Positions 1 to 8,273 of a DNA stretch of 64,000 nt are shown here, one piece after another. The position numbers were made by a program, and so were the translations under genes. The notes under the pieces were generated by a model, which saw nothing but the letters and a program-made list of their open reading frames with translations, was not told where the DNA came from and made no database searches. The first letter of the stretch is position 1, and each line of letters opens with the position of its first letter. This DNA comes from Sphingopyxis sp. DBS4 (GTDB taxonomy: Bacteria > Pseudomonadota > Alphaproteobacteria > Sphingomonadales > Sphingomonadaceae), in contig NZ_CP102384.1 of NCBI RefSeq assembly GCF_024628865.1, forward strand, positions 631,001 to 695,000, given 5' to 3'.

Positions 1-67
1 TCGTGTCGCGCTGGTCGACCTCCCGCCGACGCCGGTGCGCGGCGCCGCCTGACGGGGCCACCCGGCC

Positions 68-490
68 TCATCCGATCGCCGCGAGCATGGCCTCCAGCAT
101 TGGGCGCATTCGCCGGATCTCGTCCCGATGCGCCGCCGACAGCGCCGCCAGTGCGTCGCGCGCCTTGGCGGTCAGGCGTAGCCGTGCGCGGCACCGGTCG
201 TCCGTCGCGGCGATCCGTTCGATCCAGCCCTGATCGACGAGACGGCCCACAAGCCCCGTCGCGCTGTGCGGTTTGAGCATCAGCCGCCGCGCGACGTCGC
301 CGATCGTCGGCAGGTCCGGCCCGGTGCCGCGAATCGCGAGCAGCGCCTGATGCTGCTGCGGGGTCAGCCCCTGCTCGATCGCGCGTGCCTCGCTGAACGC
401 ATGGAACTGGCGCAGCGCATGGCGGAACTCGGCGAGCGCGGCATAGTCGGCATCGGTGAGGGCGGTCTCGCGCGGCATGGCGGTCGGCAT
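68..490 (-). CDS. MarR-family transcriptional regulator
   Basis: The 140-residue product has the MarR winged-helix layout: an N-terminal dimerisation helix, then a helix-turn-helix around residues 60-85 (PTIGDVARRLMLKPHSATGL) and a wing ending near residue 108. MarR proteins are usually repressors that bind palindromes and release them on ligand binding. The gene is divergent from the ClC channel gene, and a perfect dyad lies between the two starts, so autoregulation and control of the channel are likely. I chose the ATG at 490; an in-frame ATG at 478 and an upstream GTG are alternatives, and none has a strong ribosome binding site. The ligand is unknown. The open frame continues far upstream, but that extension runs antisense to the ClC gene and is not coding. 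Confidence 0.88.
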   Translation of the reverse strand: MPTAMPRETALTDADYAALAEFRHALRQFHAFSEARAIEQGLTPQQHQALLAIRGTGPDLPTIGDVARRLMLKPHSATGLVGRLVDQGWIERIAATDDRCRARLRLTAKARDALAALSAAHRDEIRRMRPMLEAMLAAIG

Positions 491-525
491 AGGGGGCGGC
501 ACGAAAGGAGGAAAGCTCCATTGAA

Positions 526-546
526 TTATATCGCATTGCGATATAA
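526..546. promoter_or_regulatory. Perfect palindrome, candidate MarR operator
   Basis: Two perfect 10-base arms, TTATATCGCA and TGCGATATAA, flank a single central T. The site lies in the 93-bp gap between the divergent marR-type gene and the ClC gene and is much richer in A+T than its surroundings. Size and symmetry fit a MarR dimer site. Binding by this particular regulator is inferred from position. Confidence 0.7.
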
Positions 547-583
547 TGGCGCGGGCCGCCCGTCCCATCCTGTTGGAAGCCGC

Positions 584-2323
584 ATGTCCGTTTCTCCCGC
601 CGCCTATAAACTCGCGGATCACAGCGCCGACCGGCGGATGCTGTTGCTTGCCGGGCTGGCGCTGGCGATCGGGGCGGGCGCTGCGGGCGGCGCCTGGGTC
701 CTGCTGAAATCGATCGCGCTCGCGACGAATCTCTTCTGGTTCGGCCGCTTTTCCTTCGCCGCGACCGCGATCACCGATGCGTCGGTCGGCCTGCTCGTCG
801 TCGTCATTCCGGTGATCGGGGCGCTGATGATCGGGGTGATGGCGCGTTTCGGGTCGGACAAGATCCGCGGCCACGGCATCCCCGAGGCGATCGAGGCGAT
901 CCTCTATGGCCAGAGCCGCCTGTCGCCGAAGGTCGCGGTGCTGAAACCGATCTCGGCGGCGATTTCGATCGGCAGCGGCGGGCCGTTCGGCGCCGAGGGG
1001 CCGATCATCATGACCGGCGGCGCGATCGGCTCGCTGTTCGCGCAGCGCTTCCGCCTCAGTGCCGCCGAGCGCAAGACGCTGCTGGTGGCGGGCGCCGGGG
1101 CGGGGATGACCGCGATCTTCGGCACGCCGCTCGCCGCGATCCTGCTGGCGCTGGAGGTGCTGCTGTTCGAGTGGAAGCCGCGCAGCTTTGTCCCCGTCGT
1201 CGTCGCGGTGCTCGTCGCGATGGGCGTTCGCCCGCTGCTGATCGGCAGCGAGCCGATGTTCCCGCTCGCCGCGTCGCTGCCGCCCGCCGGATCGGCGCTG
1301 CCGATCGCCGGCGTGCTCGGTGTGGTCGTGGGGCTGGAGGCGGCGCTGCTGTCGGCGCTGCTTTACCGGATCGAGGACGGTTTCCACCGCCTGCCGGTCC
1401 ACTGGATGTGGTGGCCCGCGATCGGCGCGGTGGTGGTCGGGCTCGGCGGCCTGATCGACGCGCATGTCCTCGGCGCCGGCTATGGCAGTATCCAGGCGCT
1501 GCTCGACGGAACGCTCGCGATGCGCGTCGTCGTCGCGCTGCTGGTGGTCAAGGCGGTGGTTTGGCTCTTTGCTCTGGGGTCGGGGACATCGGGCGGCATC
1601 CTCGCGCCTTTGCTGATCCTCGGCGGCGCGGCGGGAGCGCTCGCGGGACATCTCTGGCTTGGCAATCCGGGCGTCTGGGCGCTCGTCGGCATGGCCGGTA
1701 TCCTCAGTGGCGCGATGCGCGCGCCGCTGACCGGCGCGCTGTTCGCGGTCGAGGTGACGGGGCTGTACGGCGCGCTGCCGCTGACGATCGCGGCCGCGTG
1801 CGGTGCCTATGCGGTCAGCGTGCTCCTCATGCAGCGCTCGATCCTCACCGAAAAGATCGCGCGGCGCGGGCGGCATATCCGGCAGGAATATGTCGTCGAC
1901 CCGATGGACCTGGTGCAGGCGCGCGACCTGATGACGCCGCAGCCCGCGACGCTGCCCGGAACGATGGCGGCGGGCGACGTCCTCGATTTCTTCGCCGAGA
2001 GCGCCGAACATCGCAGCTATCCGGTGGTCGATGGCCAAGGGCGGCTGCTGGGCCTTGTGTCGCGCAGCGACGTGCTCGAATGGCGCGTCGCCGACATGCC
2101 GGTCGACCGCTCCCTCGCCGACCTGGTCTCCGACGCCGCGCAGCCGGTCGCCCACGCCGACGCGCCGATCGGGCAGATTGCCGATCTGATCGTCGAAACC
2201 GGGGTCGGGCGCATTCCGATCGTCGATCCGGCGACGCGCAAGGTGCTGGGGATCCTGTCGCGCCACGATCTGCTCAAGGCGCGCCGCGACCATCGGAGGG
2301 CGGAGACGGCGCGGTCGCGGTAG
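584..2323 (+). CDS. ClC-family chloride channel/antiporter with C-terminal CBS pair
   Basis: This 579-residue membrane protein has the ClC signature segments: GHGIPEAI at residues 97-104 (the GSGIP-type selectivity motif), GSGGPFGAEGP at 130-140, where Glu138 corresponds to the gating glutamate, and a later GGILAP motif of the GxFxP type. About ten hydrophobic helices are followed by two CBS domains (roughly 445-579) that could bind adenine nucleotides. The gating Glu suggests a proton/chloride antiporter rather than a pure channel, but this is family inference. The start at 584 lies just after the dyad shared with the MarR gene. Earlier in-frame starts would run antisense through the regulator and are rejected. 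Confidence 0.9.
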   Translation: MSVSPAAYKLADHSADRRMLLLAGLALAIGAGAAGGAWVLLKSIALATNLFWFGRFSFAATAITDASVGLLVVVIPVIGALMIGVMARFGSDKIRGHGIPEAIEAILYGQSRLSPKVAVLKPISAAISIGSGGPFGAEGPIIMTGGAIGSLFAQRFRLSAAERKTLLVAGAGAGMTAIFGTPLAAILLALEVLLFEWKPRSFVPVVVAVLVAMGVRPLLIGSEPMFPLAASLPPAGSALPIAGVLGVVVGLEAALLSALLYRIEDGFHRLPVHWMWWPAIGAVVVGLGGLIDAHVLGAGYGSIQALLDGTLAMRVVVALLVVKAVVWLFALGSGTSGGILAPLLILGGAAGALAGHLWLGNPGVWALVGMAGILSGAMRAPLTGALFAVEVTGLYGALPLTIAAACGAYAVSVLLMQRSILTEKIARRGRHIRQEYVVDPMDLVQARDLMTPQPATLPGTMAAGDVLDFFAESAEHRSYPVVDGQGRLLGLVSRSDVLEWRVADMPVDRSLADLVSDAAQPVAHADAPIGQIADLIVETGVGRIPIVDPATRKVLGILSRHDLLKARRDHRRAETARSR

Positions 2324-2462
2324 GATGATCGAACCGCCCAAGGCAGAACCTCGCCGTCCGATCCACCGCCCCATTGCCAAGCCCCGCCATTCGCGCCATA
2401 GGGCGGCGGCCCTTTCCTCCCCGGGTCCACTGGCGCGTCCGCGCTGACCAAAGGGTGTTTGC

Positions 2463-4556
2463 ATGACTGATTTCCTCGATCGCCACGGCCTCTCCGTCGA
2501 TTCGCGTCTGGTCGATTTCCTCGAAACCAAGGCGCTGCCGCAAACGGGGCTCGATGCGACGCGCTTCTGGGCCGATTTCGCCGCACTGCTCGGCAAATTC
2601 GCGCCCGAGAATGCCGCCTTGCTGGCGAAGCGCGAGGATTTGCAGGCCAAGATTGACGCCTGGCATCAGGCGCGGGAAGGGCAGGGACACGACGCGCAAG
2701 CCTATCAGGCGTTTCTGCGCGAGATCGGCTATCTCGTCCCCGAGCCCGCGCCGTTCGCGGTCGGCACCGCGAATGTCGATCCCGAAATCGCGACGATGGC
2801 GGGGCCGCAGCTCGTCGTTCCCGCGCTGAACGCGCGCTTTGCCTTGAACGCCGCCAATGCGCGCTGGGGCAGCCTTTACGATGCCTTCTACGGCACCGAC
2901 GCGCTCGACGCGCCGGCCGCGAAGCCCGGCGGCTATGATGCCGAGCGCGGCGCGGCGGTGATCGCGCGCGCGAAGGTCTTTCTCGACGAAGCGGTGCCGC
3001 TGGCGAACGGGAAATGGGCCGACTGGCAGGGCGGGGACCTGACGCTCGCCGACCCGTCGCAGCTTGCCGGCACGCGCGATGGCGGTATCCTCCTCAAGCA
3101 CAACGGTCTGCATATCGAACTGGTGATCGATCCCGCGAGCGCGATCGGCAAGACCGACCCTGCGGGCATCGCCGACGTGATCGTCGAAGCCGCGCTGACG
3201 ACGATCATCGATCTCGAGGACAGCGTCGCCGCGGTCGATGGCGAGGACAAGGTGCTCGGCTATACGAACTGGCTCGGCCTGATGCGGGGCGATCTGGTCG
3301 AGAGTTTCGACAAGGGTGGCAAGGTGATGACGCGCCGCATGGCCGCTGACCGCGACTGGACCGCGCCCGACGGCACGGCCTTCGCGCTGCACGGCCGCAG
3401 CGTGCTGTTCGTGCGCAACGTCGGCCACCTGATGACGACGCCGATGATCCGGCTCCCCGACGGCAGCGAGGCGCCCGAGGGATTGTGCGATGCGGTGATC
3501 ACCAGCCTCTGCGCGGTCCACGACCTCAAGGGGCTCGGCAGCCTCCGCAACAGCCGCGCGGGCAGCGTCTATATCGTCAAGCCCAAGCAGCATGGGCCGG
3601 AGGAATGCGGCTTCACCGACCGGCTGTTCGACGCGGTTGAGGATATGCTCGGCCTCGCGCGCCACACGGTCAAGGTCGGGGTGATGGACGAGGAGCGCCG
3701 CACCAGCGCCAACCTCGCCGCTTGCATCGAGGCCGTGAAGGACCGCATCGTCTTCATCAATACCGGCTTCCTCGACCGCACTGGCGACGAGATTCACACC
3801 TCGATGCGTGCCGGGCCGATGATCCCCAAGGGCGAGATGAAGGCGTCGGACTGGATCGCGTCGTACGAGGACCGCAACGTCCGCATCGGCCTTGCCTGCG
3901 GGCTCAGCGGCAAGGCGCAGATCGGCAAGGGCATGTGGGCGATGCCCGACCTGATGAAGGCAATGCTCGAAGCCAAGATCGGCCACCCGAAATCGGGTGC
4001 GAATACGGCATGGGTGCCGTCGCCGACCGCTGCGACGCTCCATGCGCTGCATTATCATATGGTCGACGTCTTCGCGCGGCAGAAGGAGATCGCGGGTGAG
4101 GCGGTGCCCGCGCTCGACCGGCTGCTGAACATTCCCGTAGCGACCGGCCGCAACTGGAGTGAAGCCGAGGTCGCGCGCGAGCTCGACAATAATTGCCAGG
4201 GTATATTGGGCTATGTCGTGCGCTGGATCGACCAGGGCGTCGGCTGCTCGAAAGTGCCCGACATCGACGATATCGGCCTCATGGAGGATCGCGCCACCCT
4301 GCGCATCTCGTCGCAGGCGCTCGCGAACTGGCTGCTTCATGGCGTCTGCACCGAGCGCCAAGTCGACGCGGCGCTGGCGCGGATGGCGGCCAAGGTCGAT
4401 GCGCAGAATGCGGGCGACCCGCTTTACGAAAAGCTGACGCCCGACGGGATTGCGTATCAGGCGGCGCGGGCGCTGATCTTCGAGGGGGTGACGCAGCCGT
4501 CGGGTTACACCGAACCGCTGCTCCACAAGTTCCGGCAGGCGAAGAAGGCGGCGTAG
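2463..4556 (+). CDS. glcB: Malate synthase G
   Basis: This 697-residue protein is full length for the single-chain G isoform (about 720 residues). It condenses glyoxylate with acetyl-CoA to malate in the glyoxylate shunt. Visible family blocks are [18 protein letters not shown] near residue 243, the [13 protein letters not shown] motif near 403, and a C-terminal domain containing [21 protein letters not shown]. It stands alone: isocitrate lyase is not in the window, so this could serve glycolate/glyoxylate use or an isocitrate lyase elsewhere. A short GC hairpin follows the stop codon and may act as a transcript end. Confidence 0.96.
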   Translation: MTDFLDRHGLSVDSRLVDFLETKALPQTGLDATRFWADFAALLGKFAPENAALLAKREDLQAKIDAWHQAREGQGHDAQAYQAFLREIGYLVPEPAPFAVGTANVDPEIATMAGPQLVVPALNARFALNAANARWGSLYDAFYGTDALDAPAAKPGGYDAERGAAVIARAKVFLDEAVPLANGKWADWQGGDLTLADPSQLAGTRDGGILLKHNGLHIELVIDPASAIGKTDPAGIADVIVEAALTTIIDLEDSVAAVDGEDKVLGYTNWLGLMRGDLVESFDKGGKVMTRRMAADRDWTAPDGTAFALHGRSVLFVRNVGHLMTTPMIRLPDGSEAPEGLCDAVITSLCAVHDLKGLGSLRNSRAGSVYIVKPKQHGPEECGFTDRLFDAVEDMLGLARHTVKVGVMDEERRTSANLAACIEAVKDRIVFINTGFLDRTGDEIHTSMRAGPMIPKGEMKASDWIASYEDRNVRIGLACGLSGKAQIGKGMWAMPDLMKAMLEAKIGHPKSGANTAWVPSPTAATLHALHYHMVDVFARQKEIAGEAVPALDRLLNIPVATGRNWSEAEVARELDNNCQGILGYVVRWIDQGVGCSKVPDIDDIGLMEDRATLRISSQALANWLLHGVCTERQVDAALARMAAKVDAQNAGDPLYEKLTPDGIAYQAARALIFEGVTQPSGYTEPLLHKFRQAKKAA

Positions 4557-4578
4557 GGGCGGCCGAACCAAGATTGCC

Positions 4579-4598
4579 GCCCCCGCGAAGGCGGGGGC
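4579..4598. repeat. Short GC-rich hairpin (repeat core)
   Basis: Two 8-base arms, GCCCCCGC and GCGGGGGC, enclose GAAG. The core CCCCGCGAAGGCGGGG matches the arms of the longer element at 4698-4771, so this looks like a half element. It sits 22 bases after the malate synthase stop and could end transcription, although no T-run follows. Confidence 0.65.
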
Positions 4599-4697
4599 CG
4601 TTATCGGTGTCGCCCCAACGATGGGTCAGATTAAGGGCTCGCCGCTCTATGGCCTGTGGGGATTTAAGTTTTAACCGTCCGATTATGGAAAATCCGT

Positions 4698-4771
4698 GTT
4701 CCCCCGCGAAGGCGGGGGTCCAGAGCGGGCTGGCTCAGGGCTGCTCTGGACCCCCGCCTTCGCGGGGGAAC
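4698..4771. repeat. Long perfect inverted repeat, intergenic family copy
   Basis: Arms at 4698-4726 and 4743-4771 (29 bases each) are perfect reverse complements around a 16-base loop. Each arm itself contains the GCGAAGGC mini-hairpin. It belongs to the same general family as the elements at 8152, 13837, 15421, 32573 and 59685, but begins GTTCCCCC rather than GTCATCCC. Confidence 0.85.
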
Positions 4772-4899
4772 AGGTTTCTTCCTGTGAGCATGGCGTTCAA
4801 GCCCGAATCCCCAGAAGCCTTAAACCCGCCGCTTCGATACAATACACCTTGCCTTTGCGCCTTATAAACCGGCATCTGACCACGGGACAGGCAGGGGGC

Positions 4900-6906
4900 A
4901 TGGCGATGGCGGCACCGTTCAATTTCGGGCAGCTCAAATTCCTGAAGGCGCTGACCGAGGCGCTGTTCCATGGCGCCGAGATGAAGATCACGCCCGATCA
5001 GGTCGTCGCCAACGTCAGCGACCTGTTCGCCAAGGTCGGCGGAACGAAGCTCGACGAGATTCGCCTGTCGCTGACCGCGACCGAAATCGTACTCGGCCCG
5101 CTGTTCGCGCTCGCCGATGTCGGGGAACGCGCGCGGCGGATCCGGAACCGGCTCCAGAATAGCCAGATCGACCTGTTCCAGGACATGGCGCGGCTGCGCG
5201 GCATCATCTACGGTTGCTATTACGGGCATTGGATGCCGGGCGATCAGGATGCCAATGCCGCGAACCCGGTGCACAGGCAGATCGGTTTCACCCTGCCGAA
5301 GCATCGCCATCGCGGTTCCGGCGAAATCGAGATCACGCGCGTCGAGGGGCGCGAGATCGACCCGGCGCATATTCTGGACGCCGCGACGCTCGCGGACGAA
5401 TATGACGTGATCGTCATCGGATCGGGCGCGGGCGGCGCGGTCGCGGCGCATGGGGTCGCGGCGCAGGGCTACAAGGTGCTGATCGTCGAGGCCGGACCCT
5501 TCTATCCTTCGCCGCGGATCACGCATCACGAACTCGACATGGTCGCGAACCTGTTCAAGCACGGCGCGCTGCAAACCTCGACCAACCGCGATTTCGTGGT
5601 GTTCCAGGGACGCTGCGTCGGCGGGTCGTCGACGATCAACAACGGCATCTGCCTGCGCGTGAACGAGGCGGGGCGGACGCACCCCGACGCGGTCGACGTG
5701 TTCGCCAGATGGGCGAGCGTCGGCGCGCCGATCGACGCCGATGCCTTTCACAAAAGCTATGACGCGATCCAGCGCCGCCTCGGCATCGCGCCGATCGAGC
5801 CGCGCAGCGGGCGGCACAACGGGCCGCACCTGCTGAACGGCTGGCACGCCTATGCCGCGACCTCGACCGATCCGAAGGACCGGCGTGCGGTCGCCGACTG
5901 GTTCGCGAAGAATTTCGGGCCGCCGCATACGCCCGAAGCCTGCGCTTATTGCGGCTATTGCAACACGGGATGCGCCTATGGGCGGCGGATGGGGATGGCG
6001 CAGACCTATCTGCCCGACGCCTGCCGCGACCATGGCGCGCGCATCCTGCCCGGCACCAAGGCCGACCGTATCGTCTGGCAGACCGCGGTCGACGGTCGGC
6101 GCGAGGCCGAGGCGGTGAAGCTGATCCTGCCCGATGGGTCGCAGGCGCTCGTCCGCGCCCGCGTCGGGGTGATCGTCGCGGGCGGTACCATCGCCTCGTC
6201 GAAGCTGCTCAGCCGCAGCGACATCGACGGCACCGGCCGACAGGTGTCGCTCAACATCGCCTCGCCGGTCGTCGCGCTGATGCCGCCGGGAGCCGGCGGC
6301 GATGCGTGGGACGAGGATCAGATGGCGACCTATGTCGATTGCGGCGACTTCCTGCTCGAAAGCCATTTCCAGCCGCCGATGGCGATGGCGTCGCTGATGC
6401 CCGGCTGGTTCGCCGACCATGCGGCGCGGATGCAGAATTTCGGCCGCGTTCATTCGGCGGGCATCCTGTTTCCCGCCGACCGGCGCGGGCGGGTGAAGGA
6501 CGGCAAGCTCAAGTTCCAGCTCGACAAGGCCGAGGATCTGCCGCTGCTTCGCCGCGCGATGGCGACGCTGACCAAGGTCCATTTCGCCGCAGGTGCGCTC
6601 GAATGTTACCCGGCGCTCACCAAAGGGCAGACGGTGACCCCCGGCATGGATGTCGATGCCTTTTTCGAGGACGCGATCGAGGAGGCCGACGATGTCACGC
6701 TGTCGAGCAGCCATCCGCACGGCGGCAATGCGATCAACGAAGACCCGCGCCACGGCGTCGTCGACCCCGAATGCCGTGTCCACGGCACGACCAATGTGCT
6801 GGTGACCGACGCCAGCGTTTTTCCCACCTGCATTCGCGTCAACGCGCAATGGACGACGATGGCGATGGCGCATTATGCGACGGCGCGGGGCGATCCGTTC
6901 CGGTGA
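4900..6906 (+). CDS. GMC-family FAD-dependent oxidoreductase with N-terminal extension
   Basis: The 668-residue product starts with about 165 residues unrelated to the FAD domain, then a dinucleotide-binding motif (DVIVIGSGAGGAVAAHG, near 169-185) and the GMC block GGSSTINNGICLR near 241. A cluster CAYCGYCNTGCAYG places four cysteines at 348, 351, 354 and 358, as in long-chain fatty alcohol oxidases of this superfamily. The end has SSHPHGGNAI and RVNAQWTTMAMAHYA, the expected catalytic His region. GMC enzymes oxidise alcohols or sterols; the substrate here is unknown. The ATG at 4900 is preceded by AGGGGG. Upstream in-frame starts would translate the inverted repeat and are rejected. Confidence 0.85.
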   Translation: MAMAAPFNFGQLKFLKALTEALFHGAEMKITPDQVVANVSDLFAKVGGTKLDEIRLSLTATEIVLGPLFALADVGERARRIRNRLQNSQIDLFQDMARLRGIIYGCYYGHWMPGDQDANAANPVHRQIGFTLPKHRHRGSGEIEITRVEGREIDPAHILDAATLADEYDVIVIGSGAGGAVAAHGVAAQGYKVLIVEAGPFYPSPRITHHELDMVANLFKHGALQTSTNRDFVVFQGRCVGGSSTINNGICLRVNEAGRTHPDAVDVFARWASVGAPIDADAFHKSYDAIQRRLGIAPIEPRSGRHNGPHLLNGWHAYAATSTDPKDRRAVADWFAKNFGPPHTPEACAYCGYCNTGCAYGRRMGMAQTYLPDACRDHGARILPGTKADRIVWQTAVDGRREAEAVKLILPDGSQALVRARVGVIVAGGTIASSKLLSRSDIDGTGRQVSLNIASPVVALMPPGAGGDAWDEDQMATYVDCGDFLLESHFQPPMAMASLMPGWFADHAARMQNFGRVHSAGILFPADRRGRVKDGKLKFQLDKAEDLPLLRRAMATLTKVHFAAGALECYPALTKGQTVTPGMDVDAFFEDAIEEADDVTLSSSHPHGGNAINEDPRHGVVDPECRVHGTTNVLVTDASVFPTCIRVNAQWTTMAMAHYATARGDPFR

Positions 6907-7011
6907 TGTGGCAGGTCTTTCAGGGGGTTGGGCCGATTGCCCGAACTTGACGCTGCTGGAGGGATGATCCAGACAAGGGGTCATTCTCCATGCCCGGAAC
7001 AGGAGCAGCGA

Positions 7012-7248
7012 ATGAAAAACATCTTCGTGATCGGGATGCTCGCCTTGGCGGGCTGCGCTTCTCCCTCGCCATCGGAAACGCCGGTCGGCTTGGCCAATCC
7101 GGCATCCGTCTATTGCGTGGAGCAGAAGGGAAAGATTGAAATCCGTCGCGGGCCGGATGGCGAAACCGGCTATTGCCACCTTCCCGATGGCCGTGTGGTC
7201 GAAGAGTGGGAATTCTACCGCTCGCAGAAAAAGGATGCCGGTGCCTGA
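7012..7248 (+). CDS. Small DUF333-type lipoprotein
   Basis: This 78-residue protein has a lipoprotein signal peptide (MKNIFVIGMLALAGC, lipobox LAGC, Cys15) followed by a single DUF333-like domain with two conserved cysteines (VYCVEQKGK and GYCHLPDGR) and the ending VVEEWEFYR. DUF333 proteins are small secreted or outer-membrane lipoproteins of unknown role, sometimes labelled putative hemolysins without evidence. The start at 7012 is preceded by AGGAGCAGCG. It is a single gene between the GMC oxidoreductase and trhO. Confidence 0.82.
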   Translation: MKNIFVIGMLALAGCASPSPSETPVGLANPASVYCVEQKGKIEIRRGPDGETGYCHLPDGRVVEEWEFYRSQKKDAGA

Positions 7249-7363
7249 ACATCGCGGCGAAGCGGCGCAAGCAGCCCTGGACCTGCTTATTGCCATGGCT
7301 CTGCGGGATTCTCGCGCCGATTCTGCTGTGAAATTTGTCGCTACGGCCTAAGAAGCGGGCGCT

Positions 7364-8092
7364 ATGAGTATCGCCGTCGCCGCCCTCTATCGTTTCGCCG
7401 CCTTCGACGATCCCGCCGTGCTGCGTCAGCCCTTGCTCGATCTGTGCGCGGCGGAAGGGATCAAGGGCACGCTGCTTCTCGCCCGCGAGGGCATCAACGG
7501 CACGATCGCGGGCAGCGCGGATGGGGTCGCGGCAGTGATTGCGCATATCCGCGCGCTCCCGGGCTGCGCCGAACTCGACGTCAAATATTCGGCCGCCGCG
7601 GCGATGCCGTTCCGGCGGCTCAAGGTGCGGCTCAAAAAGGAAATCGTGACGATGAAGGTGCCGGGGCTCGACCCGGCGCGCGGCGCGGCGCCCTATGTCG
7701 ACCCGGCCGACTGGAATGCGCTGGTCGACGATCCGGACACGGTTCTGATCGACACGCGCAATGGCTTCGAGATCGGCTATGGCAGCTTCGCCGGCGCGAT
7801 CGATCCGCAGACCAAGAGTTTCGGCGACTTCCCCGGCTGGTGGCGCGACCATGCCGCCGAATTCGCGGGCAAGCGGATCGCGATGTTCTGCACCGGCGGC
7901 ATCCGCTGCGAGAAGTCGACCGCTTTTCTGCGGAGCGAAGGCGTCGAGGATGTCGTGCATCTGAAGGGCGGCATCCTCGCCTATCTGGAACAGGTGCCGG
8001 AAGCGGACAGCCGCTGGCACGGTAGCTGCTTCGTCTTCGACGAGCGGGTGAGCGTAGGGCACGGGCTGGCCGAGGTGGGGGAGAAGGAATAG
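7364..8092 (+). CDS. trhO: Rhodanese-domain tRNA uridine(34) hydroxylase
   Basis: The 242-residue protein matches the TrhO/YceA family. An N-terminal acylphosphatase-like domain (residues 1-95, with LLAREGINGTIAG) is followed by a rhodanese domain with the catalytic loop CTGGIRCEKS, Cys176 being the active residue. TrhO hydroxylates the wobble uridine of several tRNAs using prephenate-dependent chemistry. The family usually extends to about 300 residues with a cysteine-containing C-terminal tail. This copy stops soon after CFVFDERVSVGH and lacks the tail. It appears monocistronic. Confidence 0.88.
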   Translation: MSIAVAALYRFAAFDDPAVLRQPLLDLCAAEGIKGTLLLAREGINGTIAGSADGVAAVIAHIRALPGCAELDVKYSAAAAMPFRRLKVRLKKEIVTMKVPGLDPARGAAPYVDPADWNALVDDPDTVLIDTRNGFEIGYGSFAGAIDPQTKSFGDFPGWWRDHAAEFAGKRIAMFCTGGIRCEKSTAFLRSEGVEDVVHLKGGILAYLEQVPEADSRWHGSCFVFDERVSVGHGLAEVGEKE

Positions 8093-8151
8093 CTGGGACG
8101 CCCCGGCATGGCATCCGCTTCGGGGGTAGAGGGCGGCCGTTCCCCCTCTTT

Positions 8152-8228
8152 GTCATTCCCGCGAAAGCGGGAACCCAGTGTGGGGTCAGCCGATGCCCAC
8201 TCTGGGTTCTCGCTTTCGCGGGAATGAC
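8152..8228. repeat. Long inverted repeat, intergenic family copy
   Basis: Arms at 8152-8178 and 8202-8228 (27 bases) start with GTCATTCCCGCGAAAGCGGG and pair with a single mismatch. The loop is 23 bases. It lies between the convergent trhO and caspase-like genes, where it could terminate transcription from both sides. Confidence 0.85.
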
Positions 8229-8273
8229 GAAGTTATGAAACACGGAATGCCGCTTATCTTTCGCTGACCGCCT

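Larger units (their letters stand above)
4557..4899. other. Intergenic region with two inverted repeats
   Basis: This is the only gap above 300 bases without a gene. It holds a short GC hairpin just after malate synthase and a long inverted repeat at 4698-4771. The segments between and after them contain no supported ORF. An open frame running from 4696 into the next gene reads through the repeat and lacks a ribosome binding site. A promoter for the GMC oxidoreductase probably lies in the somewhat AT-richer stretch at 4845-4875, but I cannot define its boxes. Confidence 0.7.

Noticed and set aside
3..233. Short open frame at the window start on the plus strand
   Set aside because: Antisense to the MarR gene, with Arg/Ser-rich composition and no family match.
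68..2650. Very long minus-strand open frame (860 residues) extending upstream of the MarR gene
   Set aside because: Only its last 140 residues match a family. The rest is Arg/Asp/His-rich low-complexity antisense to the ClC gene, a common artefact of GC-rich codon use.
4735..7296. Long minus-strand open frame antisense to the GMC oxidoreductase and DUF333 genes
   Set aside because: The composition is the complement pattern of real genes, with no family motifs and no ribosome binding site. The same applies to similar frames antisense to malate synthase, receptor 2 and others.
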